Assembly: GCF_036227205.1 (NCBI RefSeq)
Contig: NZ_CP109442.1
Coordinates: forward strand, 1,240,001-1,304,000
Direction of reading: 5' to 3'
DNA length: 64,000 nucleotides
Origin: Amycolatopsis sp. NBC_01480
GTDB lineage: Bacteria; Actinomycetota; Actinomycetes; Mycobacteriales; Pseudonocardiaceae
Shown one piece after another: positions 7,931-15,825 of this stretch. The notes below the pieces were generated by a model. The model did no database searches. It was not told the origin of the DNA and worked only from the letters and a program-made list of their open reading frames with translations. The translations under genes were made by a program, and so were the position numbers. Position 1 is the first letter of the stretch. The number at the start of each line of letters is the position of its first letter.

Positions 7931-8644
7931 TCAGGCGTCCGCCTGGACGAACTCGTGCCCATCGGTGTTCTCGACCACGACCGAGGCGACGTCCGCGGGG
8001 GCGACGAGCGCGGAGCCGTACAGCTTGGCGCCCTCGCGGGATGCCTTCTCCGACACCAGCCAGCCGCCGGCGATCTCGCGGTCGCCGTTCTTGCCCACCA
8101 CCACGAGCCGGCACTTCTGCCCGGCCGGGATGCCGCTCACGGACGCCTCCACCTTGACCCAGCCCGCGGCGGGCACGATGCTCGCCGTCAGCTTGGTCCC
8201 GGGCCCGGTGCCGGTGACGACCTTCGTGCCGGGCACCGCGCTCGACGTCGCGGGAGCGGGCGGTTGCTGCCCCGCCCCGGCCTCCGGCGCCGCGCCGCCC
8301 GAGCCCGCGCGGCCGACCAGCACCCCACCGCCCAGCGCGGCGGCGACGACCACCACCGCGGCCGCGACCGCGACGAACCGGCCTCGTCCGGCCGAACTGC
8401 GCGCTTCCGAGCGCACCTGGCGCAGCGTGCGCTGAAGCAGCAGGTCACCGCCCTCGGGCGGACCGTCCAGCAGCGCCTCGGGCGGCAGCGCGCCGAGGAA
8501 CTCCCGCATCTCGTTCAGCGACTCGACCTCGGTGCGGCAGTCCACGCACGTGGCCAGGTGGGCCTCGACGGCCTGTGTTTCGCTCGGGGACAGCTCGCCG
8601 GCGACGTAGCCGGCCACGTCCGCGTGCTCGTCGTGTTTGCCCAT
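7931..8644 (-). CDS. anti-sigma factor with zinc finger and RskA-like domain
   Basis: A 237-residue membrane anti-sigma factor. The zinc-binding anti-sigma motif H-x3-C-x2-C is at about 29-36 (EAHLATCVDC). One membrane segment spans about 89-110 (valine/alanine-rich), and the extracytoplasmic C-terminal half resembles the RskA/anti-sigma-K domain (VKVEASVSGIPAGQKCRLVV). It should hold the ECF sigma factor encoded just upstream at the membrane until released by regulated proteolysis. Start and sigma stop overlap as ATGA at 8642-8646, so the two are co-translated. Confidence 0.92.
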   Translation of the reverse strand: MGKHDEHADVAGYVAGELSPSETQAVEAHLATCVDCRTEVESLNEMREFLGALPPEALLDGPPEGGDLLLQRTLRQVRSEARSSAGRGRFVAVAAAVVVVAAALGGGVLVGRAGSGGAAPEAGAGQQPPAPATSSAVPGTKVVTGTGPGTKLTASIVPAAGWVKVEASVSGIPAGQKCRLVVVGKNGDREIAGGWLVSEKASREGAKLYGSALVAPADVASVVVENTDGHEFVQADA

Positions 8645-9186
8645 CAGGCCACCCCCTCCGCCCGCTGGTTCCCGAACAGCTCGCGCAGCGCACGCAGGCC
8701 GTAATACGAGCGGGATTTCACGGTCCCCGGTGGGATACCCAGTTTCTCGGCGGCTTCAGTCACGGTCCGCCCGTGCAAGTACATCTGCTCGAGGACTTCA
8801 CGGTGCTCCGCGGACAGCCCGTCCAGCGCGGAGAGCACCACCATGGAGTCCACGACCTGGTCCGAGTGGTCGCGCTCCACGGCAACGGTGGTCGGCGACT
8901 CGGCGACCTCGGCCGGCCGCGCGTCGCGGGCCCGGACCTTGTCGATCACCAGGTTGCGGACCACGGTCAGCAGCCAGCCGCGCACCGAGCCCTTGCCATT
9001 GACCAGGCTCTCCGGGTTGCGCCAAGCGCGCACCAGCGCCTCCTGCACCACGTCCTCGGCGGCGCTGCGGTCACCGAGGAGCCTGGTGGCGTAGGCGAGC
9101 ATCGCCTTGCCGTGCTCTTCGAACAACGAGCGGACGAGCGCCTCGTCGGCCACCTCTTGGCGGTGACGGGTTCTCAACCCGGCCAT
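8644..9186 (-). CDS. ECF sigma factor (SigK/SigL-like, partner of a zinc-finger anti-sigma)
   Basis: A 180-residue RNA polymerase sigma factor with region 2 (LFEEHGKAMLAYATRLLGD, then AAEDVVQEALVRAWR, with GSVRGWLLTVVRNLVIDKVR) and region 4 (LSAEHREVLEQMYLHGRTVT, then AAEKLGIPPGTVKSRSYYGL). Members with a downstream zinc-finger/RskA anti-sigma respond to envelope or oxidative stress. I place the start at ATG 9186, where GGGAGGG lies eight bases upstream; a GTG at 9195 is also in frame. No autoregulatory promoter could be assigned with confidence in 9187-9450. Confidence 0.93.
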   Translation of the reverse strand: MAGLRTRHRQEVADEALVRSLFEEHGKAMLAYATRLLGDRSAAEDVVQEALVRAWRNPESLVNGKGSVRGWLLTVVRNLVIDKVRARDARPAEVAESPTTVAVERDHSDQVVDSMVVLSALDGLSAEHREVLEQMYLHGRTVTEAAEKLGIPPGTVKSRSYYGLRALRELFGNQRAEGVA

Positions 9187-9450
9187 CCGGACCACCCTCC
9201 CGAACCGGCGAAGTCACCCCCGCCGTGTTGCGCAGAACTTTAGGACAGCGCGAACGGCCGTCCCCCACGAGGCTCGTATCCACTGACGGTGGCCATGCCG
9301 GCCACGGGCCAGTGAACACGTCCCTCGAATGGACCAGTCCGCCGGTCGGGTGCGAGGTGTCCTTCGGACATCGAACCCTGCCCGTTCGTGCCAGGACATT
9401 ACGGGCAGTTCGGCCAGTTCGGCCCACTGTCGCCGATTCCGCCGGTTTCG
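9187..9450. other. upstream region of the sigma factor gene, no gene seen
   Basis: This 264-base stretch between the sigma factor start and the 45-base repeat array holds the sigma promoter presumably, but no -35/-10 pair stands out. Reading frames through it on the + strand have no family resemblance. Confidence 0.5.
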
Positions 9451-9721
9451 CTTTTTGACCGACCGGGTCTCAGCAGGCCGACCCGCTCTTCGGGGCTTTT
9501 CGACCGGCCCGGCCTCAACCGACCAGCCCGCTCTCCGGCACTTTCTGGGGCCGCCAGACCTCAGCCAAGCGGCCCGCTCTCCGGCACTTTTGCCCGCCGA
9601 GCCTCAGCCGACCGGTCCGTCTTCCTGCCCTTCTTGACCCGCCGGGCCTCGCCGTCCAGCCCGTCCTTCGGCACCTTCTGGGCCGGCCGGACCTCAGCCG
9701 ACCGGCCCGTTCTCCGGCACC
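9451..9721. repeat. 45-base tandem repeat array seeded by the protease 3' end
   Basis: Six degenerate units start at about 9451, 9496, 9541, 9587, 9630 and 9675, giving a period of 43-46 and mostly 45 bases. Each unit on the + strand runs from a CTTTT/CTTCT block through a CTCAGCC block to a GCTCTCCGGCAC block. The right-most unit contains the last codons and the stop of the protease gene (minus strand, encoding VPENGPVG then TGA); several outer units keep a TGA at the same place. The array therefore looks like repeated duplication of the gene's 3' end into the intergenic space. Confidence 0.85.
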
Positions 9722-11409
9722 ACCGTGGCGGTGGCCTGCCGGCCGCCCTGCCCGGCGACGGTGATCTTCAGCTGGTCACCGGGGTGATGGGTGTCCATCA
9801 CGGTGATCAGCGCGGTCGCGGACTGCACGGGCTGACCGTCGATCGCGACGACCAGCAGGTCCGGCTTCAGCCCGACCTTCGCCGCGGGGCTTCCGGCCAC
9901 CAGCGATTTGATCAGCGCGCCCGAGCCGTTGCCCCCGTCGACCACGGTCAGCCCGAGGAACGCACTGGGTCCGATGTGGACGTTCGACGAGGCCCGCCCG
10001 GCCACGATCTGTGCCGCGATGGCCGCGGCCTGGTTGATCGGGATGGCGTATCCCTCGTGCGCCCGCTGTCCCTCCTCGAACTGGTAACCCGCCCCGGCAG
10101 CGGTGTCGACGCCGATCACGCGTCCCTGTGCGTCGGCCAGCGAGCCGCCGGAGTCGCCGGACTGGATGTCGGCGTCCACCTGGATCAGGTCGGTCAGGGT
10201 CTCGGTGGCGCCGGTGGTCTCGTCGGACGCGGTGATCGACTGGCCGAGCGCAGTCACCCGCCCCGCCGACACGATGGGCTTGCCACCGAGCCCGCCCGCA
10301 TTCCCGAGCGCCACCACCCCGTCGCCCGTGACGACTTTCGCCGAATCGCCAAGCTGCGCGGCGGTCAGCCCGCTCGCCCCGTCGAGCTTGAGCACGGCGA
10401 TGTCGTGACTCCGGTCGTACCCGAGCACGGCGGCGTTGTAGGCCCGCCCGTTGCCGATGTCGGTGGCCCGCACCGTGACGGCCCCCTCGACCACGTGGTT
10501 GTTGGTCAGCACCAGCCCATCGGCACTGAGCACAATCCCGGTACCCGCGGCGCCGCCCTCGTCAAGCCCCAGCTGAACCTCGATGTTGACCAACGCGGGG
10601 CTGACCTTCGCGGTTACCCCCGCGACGTCCAGGTTCGCCGGAACCGCCCGAGCCTCACCAACCGGCGCGGGCGCAGGCGCCGGCCCTTGCGCGTAGTGCC
10701 CCACGGCGACTCCGGCAAGCACCGCGAGCACGAGGACCACTGCCGAGATCCCGAACGCCCGCCACCGCTTGCGCTTCGCCGCGGTCCCCTGCCCGGGTCG
10801 AGGCCCTGGCCCTCCCCCTGAGCCTGGCGGCGACGGTGGCGCTCCCGCTTGCTGCTGCGCCCCCTGCCGCACCACCTGCGACTCCTGCTGCCCCGCTTGC
10901 AATTGCTGCTGCCCGGCCTGCGTCGCCTGCCACTGCCCCGCCTGCGGTGGCTGCTGCTGCCCTGGCTGCTGTGCCCACGGCGCACCAAGCGGACCGCTCG
11001 AGTCCGCCCCCACGCCGCCGCTCGCAACCGACCCCGAACCTGCCTGCAAGGCCGCCGCCTCCGCTCGTTGCTGCACCCCAGGCGCACCGACCGGCCCCTC
11101 CGGCTCCGCCCCGGGTCCCGCAGCCGAGCCCGACTGCGGGTCCGCCGACGGCTGCGCCCACGGCGCGCCGCGCGAGCCGTCCGGCTCCGGGCCAGACCCG
11201 AGCCATCCAGCCGAGCTCTGGCTTGACTGCGGGGTCGCCGACTGCGGCACCCCAGGCGCACCGAGCAGTGCGTTCGGGTCCGGTCCTGGCCCCGGTCCCT
11301 GGCGCGGCGCTTGCCCCAGGCCAGGTTGCGGGTTCGGCGGCGAGGCCGTGGGTTGTGCCGGTCGCTGCGCCCATGGCGCGCCGAGCGGGGTGTTCGGCTG
11401 CTCGGTCAT
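9694..11409 (-). CDS. HtrA/DegP-like trypsin-type serine protease with PDZ domain
   Basis: A 571-residue membrane-anchored protease. Residues 1-210 are a disordered proline/glutamine/glycine-rich cytoplasmic arm with five GAPWAQ/GAPGVQ motifs at about 10, 50, 81, 108 and 142. One membrane segment spans about 217-238. The extracytoplasmic protease domain has the triad His305 (LTNNHVVEG), Asp336 (DRSHDIAVLKLD) and Ser420 (QSGDSGGSL). A PDZ domain follows at about 485-565, ending ATVVPENGPVG. Family role: quality control of exported proteins or signalling proteolysis. Sitting beside an ECF sigma/anti-sigma pair it could act on that anti-sigma, but this is only positional inference. The 3' end merges into the 45-base array. 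Confidence 0.93.
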   Translation of the reverse strand: MTEQPNTPLGAPWAQRPAQPTASPPNPQPGLGQAPRQGPGPGPDPNALLGAPGVPQSATPQSSQSSAGWLGSGPEPDGSRGAPWAQPSADPQSGSAAGPGAEPEGPVGAPGVQQRAEAAALQAGSGSVASGGVGADSSGPLGAPWAQQPGQQQPPQAGQWQATQAGQQQLQAGQQESQVVRQGAQQQAGAPPSPPGSGGGPGPRPGQGTAAKRKRWRAFGISAVVLVLAVLAGVAVGHYAQGPAPAPAPVGEARAVPANLDVAGVTAKVSPALVNIEVQLGLDEGGAAGTGIVLSADGLVLTNNHVVEGAVTVRATDIGNGRAYNAAVLGYDRSHDIAVLKLDGASGLTAAQLGDSAKVVTGDGVVALGNAGGLGGKPIVSAGRVTALGQSITASDETTGATETLTDLIQVDADIQSGDSGGSLADAQGRVIGVDTAAGAGYQFEEGQRAHEGYAIPINQAAAIAAQIVAGRASSNVHIGPSAFLGLTVVDGGNGSGALIKSLVAGSPAAKVGLKPDLLVVAIDGQPVQSATALITVMDTHHPGDQLKITVAGQGGRQATATVVPENGPVG

Positions 11410-12223
11410 CGTGGGTTTTCACCTGCCGCTCGGATCGATCCGTCACCTACACGGGTCCCGTGCCGGCGCGGTTCAACCGACACGATCGGGGAGAGTACTG
11501 CCGCCCGCCCGGCGCCGTGGGTTAGGTTCGAGTTGATCTTGCTCCCTTCACCAGGTCGGCGCCAGGCCGGCGCGGGGTACTGGGATCACCGCCACGGCCG
11601 CCGACCGCCGTGCCGCCGGGAGCGCGGTGCACACCCGCCCTCCCGGCGGCCGGTAAAAGCCGCATCGCACTCCCGGCAACCAGCCCACGGCCACCCCGCA
11701 CCCCCGACAGCCACATCGCCTTCCCGGCAGCCAGCCACCAACCGCGTCGTGCTCCCAGCAGCCGGTCGACGGCCCGTCGCAGTCGCGCCAATTCGGTCAA
11801 CAACCACATCGCATGCCCAGCGGCCGGTCAACACCTGCACCACGGCCGGGGCAGCCGGTCGACTGCCACATCGCGGTCCCGGCGGCCAGCCAACAGCTGC
11901 ATCGCGGTCGCGGCAATCGGTCAACAACTCGCGCCCACAGCCGGTCGCTTACTGCCCTCGATGCATGTCGAATGCCACCGAACTCCCGCGAGACACCGCG
12001 GCGTCATGCATCGTCCACCGCGAACCGCGAGAAAGGCTCCGTAGCGCACAACTCCAAAGAGTCAAAAAGTCCTTGGAACAGAACGGAATCCGGATCAACC
12101 TGATCGGCCACGCAAGCACCACTCGGCCGCGATCAGGACCTGCTCACATGCAGCAGTTCCGGCACCGTTCACCATCACGTGAGACCGAGACGAAGGCCAG
12201 GTCGCCAAGCACAGGGCCGGGTC
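11410..12223. other. 814-base gap upstream of the protease, mostly repeat DNA
   Basis: This stretch holds the protease promoter region (11410-11628), a 31-base tandem array (11629-11951) and about 270 bases (11952-12223) in which I see nothing recognisable. Composition drops in places (for example around 12050-12120). Open frames on both strands here are low-complexity and do not resemble proteins. Confidence 0.6.
11629..11951. repeat. 31-base degenerate tandem repeat array
   Basis: About ten units: 11629-11658, 11659-11689, a short 20-base unit 11690-11709, then 31-base units at 11710, 11741, 11772, 11803, 11834, 11865 and 11896, and a partial copy to about 11951. The consensus is close to GCCACATCGC followed by a CCCGGC block and GGTCAACA. 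The period is not a multiple of three, so it was not shaped as coding sequence. There are no unique spacers, so it is not CRISPR. Confidence 0.85.
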
Positions 12224-12472
12224 TCAAGCCGCCAACCGCACCGCGCCGAGGTCCGTCAGCACCACCGGGCTGTCCACCGCGCCGCGCCGCCGGGCCACTG
12301 CCGCGAGCCCGCGGCGCAGCAACCGGTCCAGGGCCTGGCACTCCCACGGCGGCACGCGCCCGCCCGCGGACCACAGGTAGCACTCCGCCGCCCCCAGGAA
12401 TCCATTGTGGACGGCCAGCAGCCCCCGCCGCACGTCCTCGAGCGCCCGGACTTCCTCCTCCGCCAGCACCAT
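12224..12472 (-). CDS. hypothetical protein, 82 residues
   Basis: I do not recognise this small protein. It is helical and amphipathic at the N-terminus (MVLAEEEVRALEDVRRGLLA), with a tryptophan-containing centre (ECYLWSAGGRVPPWECQALD) and a C-terminal VVLTDLGAVRLA that resembles the end of a winged helix. ATG 12472 has GGAG five bases upstream; an ATG at 12496 is in the same frame without such a site. It is divergent from the DUF3800-like gene, 127 bases away. Codon use is normal for the window, which supports a real gene. Confidence 0.6.
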   Translation of the reverse strand: MVLAEEEVRALEDVRRGLLAVHNGFLGAAECYLWSAGGRVPPWECQALDRLLRRGLAAVARRRGAVDSPVVLTDLGAVRLAA

Positions 12473-12599
12473 GACGACTCCCTTCGCCGTCCCCATGGTG
12501 CGCCGCCGGGGGCCGTGGTCACATCCGGGAAAATCACCCCAGGGGTTCCCTGAGAAACGGGGTCGCCGCGATCACCGCGGTCTGGCAGGATCCGGGTGC

Positions 12600-13499
12600 G
12601 TGCGGCCCAGGCGTGCTTCCGCCGGGGTCGTCGCGGAGATCGCGTGCGACGAGTCCGGTTCCGAGGGCGAGAACCTCATCGGCGCGAACACGGACGTGTT
12701 CGCCCACGCCGGGGTGCGGCTGACCGTGGCCGAGGCCGCCGGCTGCGTCGCCGAACTGCGCGAACGGATCCGCTCGCCCGCGCTGGAGTACAAGGCGAAC
12801 CACCTGCTCAGGGGCAAGAACCGCGCGGCGCTCGCGTGGCTGCTCGGGCCGTCCGGACCGCTCCCGGGCAACGCGAGCGTGTTGCTGGCCGACAAGGCGC
12901 TGTTCGTCGCGGGCAAGGTGGTGGACCTGCTCGTCGACGAGGTCCCTTACCCCGAATGCCTCACCCGGCGCCCGGACGCGCGAGCCCTCGCCCTGCATCG
13001 TGAAGGCGCGCGCACCCACGGCGCCGCGGGCTGGACCGAATTCCTGCGTTCGTTCACCGATCTGCTGCGCACTTCACCGCGTCACGAGGGAACGTCGGCC
13101 GCGGAGTTCTTCGCGCAGGCCGGACGCTTCGGGCGGGCGCGGCCGCACATCGAGGACCTGCGGGCGCAGCTGCTCGCGAACCCCAAACTCGTGCCGCCGC
13201 TGGACCCGCTGATGCCCGCGCTCGTCGACACCGTCGCGCATTGGCAGCCTGCCACCATCGTCCACGACGAGCAGCAGTCGCTCACCCCGGAACGGCTCGA
13301 TCTGCTCCTCGGGCCCGGCCGTGACCTGCGCTTCGTCGACTCCCGCGCCGACCCGCGCGTCCAGGTGGCGGACTTCCTGGCCGGCGTCGCGCGACGGATC
13401 GCCGAGGACCACCTGCACGGCCACGCCGACGCCGAGCTGACCGGCCTGCTCCGGCCGTACGTGCTCCCGGCGTCGGTGTGGGCCGAAGACTCTGCCTAG
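12600..13499 (+). CDS. DUF3800-like protein (RNase H-like fold)
   Basis: A 299-residue protein. VAEIACDESGSEGENLIGAN near the N-terminus matches the DESG metal-binding start of DUF3800, and the tail DLRFVDSRADPRVQVADFLAG matches its C-terminal acidic/AD motif; both suggest an RNase H-like nuclease or inactive relative. DUF3800 proteins often sit in mobile or defence settings, but no partner gene is evident here. No ATG fits: the GTG at 12600 leaves eleven residues before the conserved start. Its stop overlaps the stop of the convergent DUF5709 gene by four bases. Confidence 0.7.
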   Translation: MRPRRASAGVVAEIACDESGSEGENLIGANTDVFAHAGVRLTVAEAAGCVAELRERIRSPALEYKANHLLRGKNRAALAWLLGPSGPLPGNASVLLADKALFVAGKVVDLLVDEVPYPECLTRRPDARALALHREGARTHGAAGWTEFLRSFTDLLRTSPRHEGTSAAEFFAQAGRFGRARPHIEDLRAQLLANPKLVPPLDPLMPALVDTVAHWQPATIVHDEQQSLTPERLDLLLGPGRDLRFVDSRADPRVQVADFLAGVARRIAEDHLHGHADAELTGLLRPYVLPASVWAEDSA

Positions 13500-13915
13500 A
13501 GGTCCCGCGGGCTGACCACGTGCACGGCCGCTTCCTCGGCGGACGCGGCACCACCGTCGATGCCGACGTCGGAGGCGTGCAGCTCCTCGTCACTGTCGGC
13601 GCCGAAGCCCTTGTCGGTCGCGACGAGCCGGCCCGCGCGCAGATCGCCGACCTCGTCGTCCACCAGTTCGCCGTCGGTGTCCTCGCTGTCGCCGAGACCG
13701 TCACTTTCGTCGTACGGGGTGTCCGGGACCTCGCGCGCGAGGCGGCCTTCCCAGCTCTCGCCGGTCAGCTCCTCGCCGGCCGTGGTGCCCCAGTCGTTGA
13801 CCGCCACCGGCCGCTCCGGCGGCGAATAACCCTCGTCGTACGGGTCGCCGTCCTGCAGGGTGTCCTCGGAGTCCAGCACGCCGGTGTCGGCGTTGTCCTC
13901 GATGTCGTCGTCCAC
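13496..13915 (-). CDS. DUF5709 family acidic protein
   Basis: A 139-residue, strongly acidic, probably disordered cytoplasmic protein. The motif SPPERPVAVNDWGTTAGEEL followed by GESWEGRLAREVPD is the DUF5709 signature, widespread in actinomycetes and of unknown role. A ribosome site GAGGAG precedes ATG 13915. It is convergent with the DUF3800-like gene. Confidence 0.85.
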   Translation of the reverse strand: MDDDIEDNADTGVLDSEDTLQDGDPYDEGYSPPERPVAVNDWGTTAGEELTGESWEGRLAREVPDTPYDESDGLGDSEDTDGELVDDEVGDLRAGRLVATDKGFGADSDEELHASDVGIDGGAASAEEAAVHVVSPRDL

Positions 13916-14002
13916 GACGGCTCCTCTCGGGTGCGTCCCTGAAGGCTACTGCGCGGCGTCGATATCCTCCCCGCACCTGCATGCACAGAGAGGAGCCGAT
14001 GG

Positions 14003-14122
14003 GTGACGCAGTGGGGCGGGCCGACGGTATTGGCCCTGTTCGCCGGGTTCGGGCTTATTGAAACGTATCAAGTCGCGACGGTAGCCACACTGCACGAAGG
14101 TGACAAGACCCTGCGGCAGTAG
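14003..14122 (+). CDS. possible 39-residue small membrane protein
   Basis: A short frame from GTG 14003 to TAG 14120-14122 is preceded by AGAGGAG seven bases upstream, a near-ideal ribosome site. The product would start with TQWGGPTVLALFAGFGLIET, a plausible membrane segment, and end HEGDKTLRQ. A rival ATG at 13999 in another frame gives only 20 residues. I do not recognise a family. The rest of 13916-14350 shows nothing else convincing. Confidence 0.35.
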   Translation: MTQWGGPTVLALFAGFGLIETYQVATVATLHEGDKTLRQ

Positions 14123-14350
14123 GTGAATCGTTTCATAACCCCTCCTGATCACCACGCGGCGCCGACCGAGGCTAACCACCCGACGACATCGCCGGGCCGG
14201 ACACCAGCAGTGATCGCCCGGGTGAACTCGCGGCGACAAAGGCGAACCGGTCACCCGGACAGCTCCGGCAGCAACGGCGCTGGCGCGCGCTCAAGGGTGA
14301 TGTCGTTTTTTCGCGAGGTTTTGCCGGTCGCCCCAGGCAGACTGGCCCTC

Positions 14351-15814
14351 GTGTACGAGGACACCGAACGCTGCGTCCGCGCGGTGCAGTCGAAGGACGA
14401 GCGGTTCGACGGCTGGTTCTTCACCGCCGTGGTGACCACCGGGATCTACTGCCGGCCGAGTTGCCCCGTGGTGCCGCCCAAGGTCGAGAACATGCGCTTC
14501 CACCCCAGCGCCGCGGCGGCGCAGGCGGCGGGGTTCCGGGCGTGCAAACGCTGCCGCCCCAACGCCTCGCCCGGATCGCCACAGTGGAACGAGCGCGCGG
14601 ACCTCGTCGCGCGGGCCATGCGGCTGATCGCGGACGGGGTGGTCGACCGGGAGGGCGTCACCGGGCTCGCCGCGCGGCTCGGGTACAGCGTCCGGCAAGT
14701 GGAGCGGCAGGTGTACGCCGAGTTGGGCGCCGGACCCCTCGCGCTCGCGCGGGCCCAGCGCGCGGAGACCGCGCGACTGCTCGTGGAGACCACCAAAATG
14801 CCGATGGGTGACGTCGCGCACGCCGCCGGGTTCGCCAGCCTCCGCACGTTCAACGACACCGTGCGCGCGGTTTTTGCGCTCACGCCCAGCGAGCTGCGGT
14901 CGCGAGCGAAAGGCGCGGAGCAGTCACCAGGCGGGATTTCGCTGCGGTTGCCGTTCCGCAAGCCGCTGTGTCCGGACAACCTCTTCGGCCACCTCGCGGC
15001 CACGGCCGTGCCCGGGGTCGAGGAGTGGCGCGACGGCGCGTACCGCCGCACGCTCCGCCTGCCCCACGGACACGGCGTGGTCTCGCTGCGGCCGACGCCG
15101 GACCACATCGCCTGCCGGCTGAACCTCACCGACCTGCGCGACCTCGCGGCGGCGACCAGCCGCTGCCAGTGGCTGCTGGACCTCGACGCCGACCCGGTCG
15201 CCGTGGACGAGCAGCTGGCGGCCGACCCCGAGCTGGCACCGCTCGTCGCGAAGAACCCCGGCCGCCGGGTGCCGCGGACAACGGACCCGGACGAGTTCGC
15301 CGTCCGCGCGGTGCTGGGCCAGCAGGTGTCCACGGCCGCGGCCCGCACCCACGCCGCGCGGCTGGTAGTGGCCCACGGCACCGCGATCGAGGACCGCGAA
15401 GGCGGCCTCACCCACCTGTTCCCACTCCCGGAAGAGCTGGTCGGCCTCGATCCCGAGACCCTCGCGATGCCGAAGTCACGCCGATCCACCCTGCTCGGAC
15501 TGCTCGGCGCGCTGACGTCGGGCGAAGTGGACCTGACCATCGGCGGCGACTGGGACCGGGCACGGGCCCAGCTGGCCGGGCTGCGCGGCTTCGGACCGTG
15601 GACGGTGGAGACCATCGCCATGCGCGCGCTGGGCGACCCCGACGCGTTTGTCGCCACCGACCTGGGGATCAAGCTCGCCGCCGAAGCGCTGGGACTGCCG
15701 GTGAAGCCGGCCGGACTGACCGAGCGCGCCGAAAGCTGGCGGCCCTGGCGCGCGTACGCCGTCCAGTACCTGTGGGCCACCGGCGACCACGCCGTCAACC
15801 GCATCCCCGCGTGA
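14351..15814 (+). CDS. alkA: AlkA-type DNA-3-methyladenine glycosylase with Ada N-terminal regulator domains
   Basis: A 487-residue fusion. Residues about 1-75 form the Ada zinc-binding domain (DERFDGWFFTAVVTTGIYCR, then PSCP and FRACKRCRP: four cysteines). Residues about 80-185 are an AraC-type DNA-binding domain (LAARLGYSVRQVERQVYAEL). The rest is the AlkA glycosylase: HhH segment LAGLRGFGPWTVETIAMRAL with the catalytic aspartate in DAFVATDLGIK. It excises alkylated bases and probably activates its own genes when methylated. GTG 14351 is chosen by family fit (VYEDTERCVRAVQ); a CAGACT hexamer seven bases upstream suggests a leaderless transcript. ogt follows after 11 bases. Confidence 0.93.
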   Translation: MYEDTERCVRAVQSKDERFDGWFFTAVVTTGIYCRPSCPVVPPKVENMRFHPSAAAAQAAGFRACKRCRPNASPGSPQWNERADLVARAMRLIADGVVDREGVTGLAARLGYSVRQVERQVYAELGAGPLALARAQRAETARLLVETTKMPMGDVAHAAGFASLRTFNDTVRAVFALTPSELRSRAKGAEQSPGGISLRLPFRKPLCPDNLFGHLAATAVPGVEEWRDGAYRRTLRLPHGHGVVSLRPTPDHIACRLNLTDLRDLAAATSRCQWLLDLDADPVAVDEQLAADPELAPLVAKNPGRRVPRTTDPDEFAVRAVLGQQVSTAAARTHAARLVVAHGTAIEDREGGLTHLFPLPEELVGLDPETLAMPKSRRSTLLGLLGALTSGEVDLTIGGDWDRARAQLAGLRGFGPWTVETIAMRALGDPDAFVATDLGIKLAAEALGLPVKPAGLTERAESWRPWRAYAVQYLWATGDHAVNRIPA

Positions 15815-15825
15815 GAGGAACGACC

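Noticed and set aside
9388..10821. A 477-residue plus-strand frame covering the 45-base array
   Set aside because: It is antisense to the protease gene, and its repeated part is only a by-product of the 45-base period being divisible by three. No ribosome site.
9451..11951. CRISPR array
   Set aside because: Repeats are directly adjacent and degenerate, without unique spacers, and no cas gene is present.
11311..12474. A 387-residue plus-strand frame across the 31-base array
   Set aside because: The 31-base period shifts frame in every unit, so conserved protein repeats cannot result; composition is arginine/proline/alanine-rich noise.
12224..13915. A toxin-antitoxin or phage-defence cassette
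   Set aside because: The DUF3800-like protein alone is not enough; its neighbours have no toxin, nuclease or sensor motifs, and the genes are divergent or convergent, not an operon.
14037..14140. Two LacI-like half-palindromes (TTGAAACGTATCAA and TGAATCGTTTCA)
   Set aside because: They resemble GAAACG-type operators, but lie in or next to the small 14003 frame with no sugar gene nearby, and neither is a perfect palindrome.
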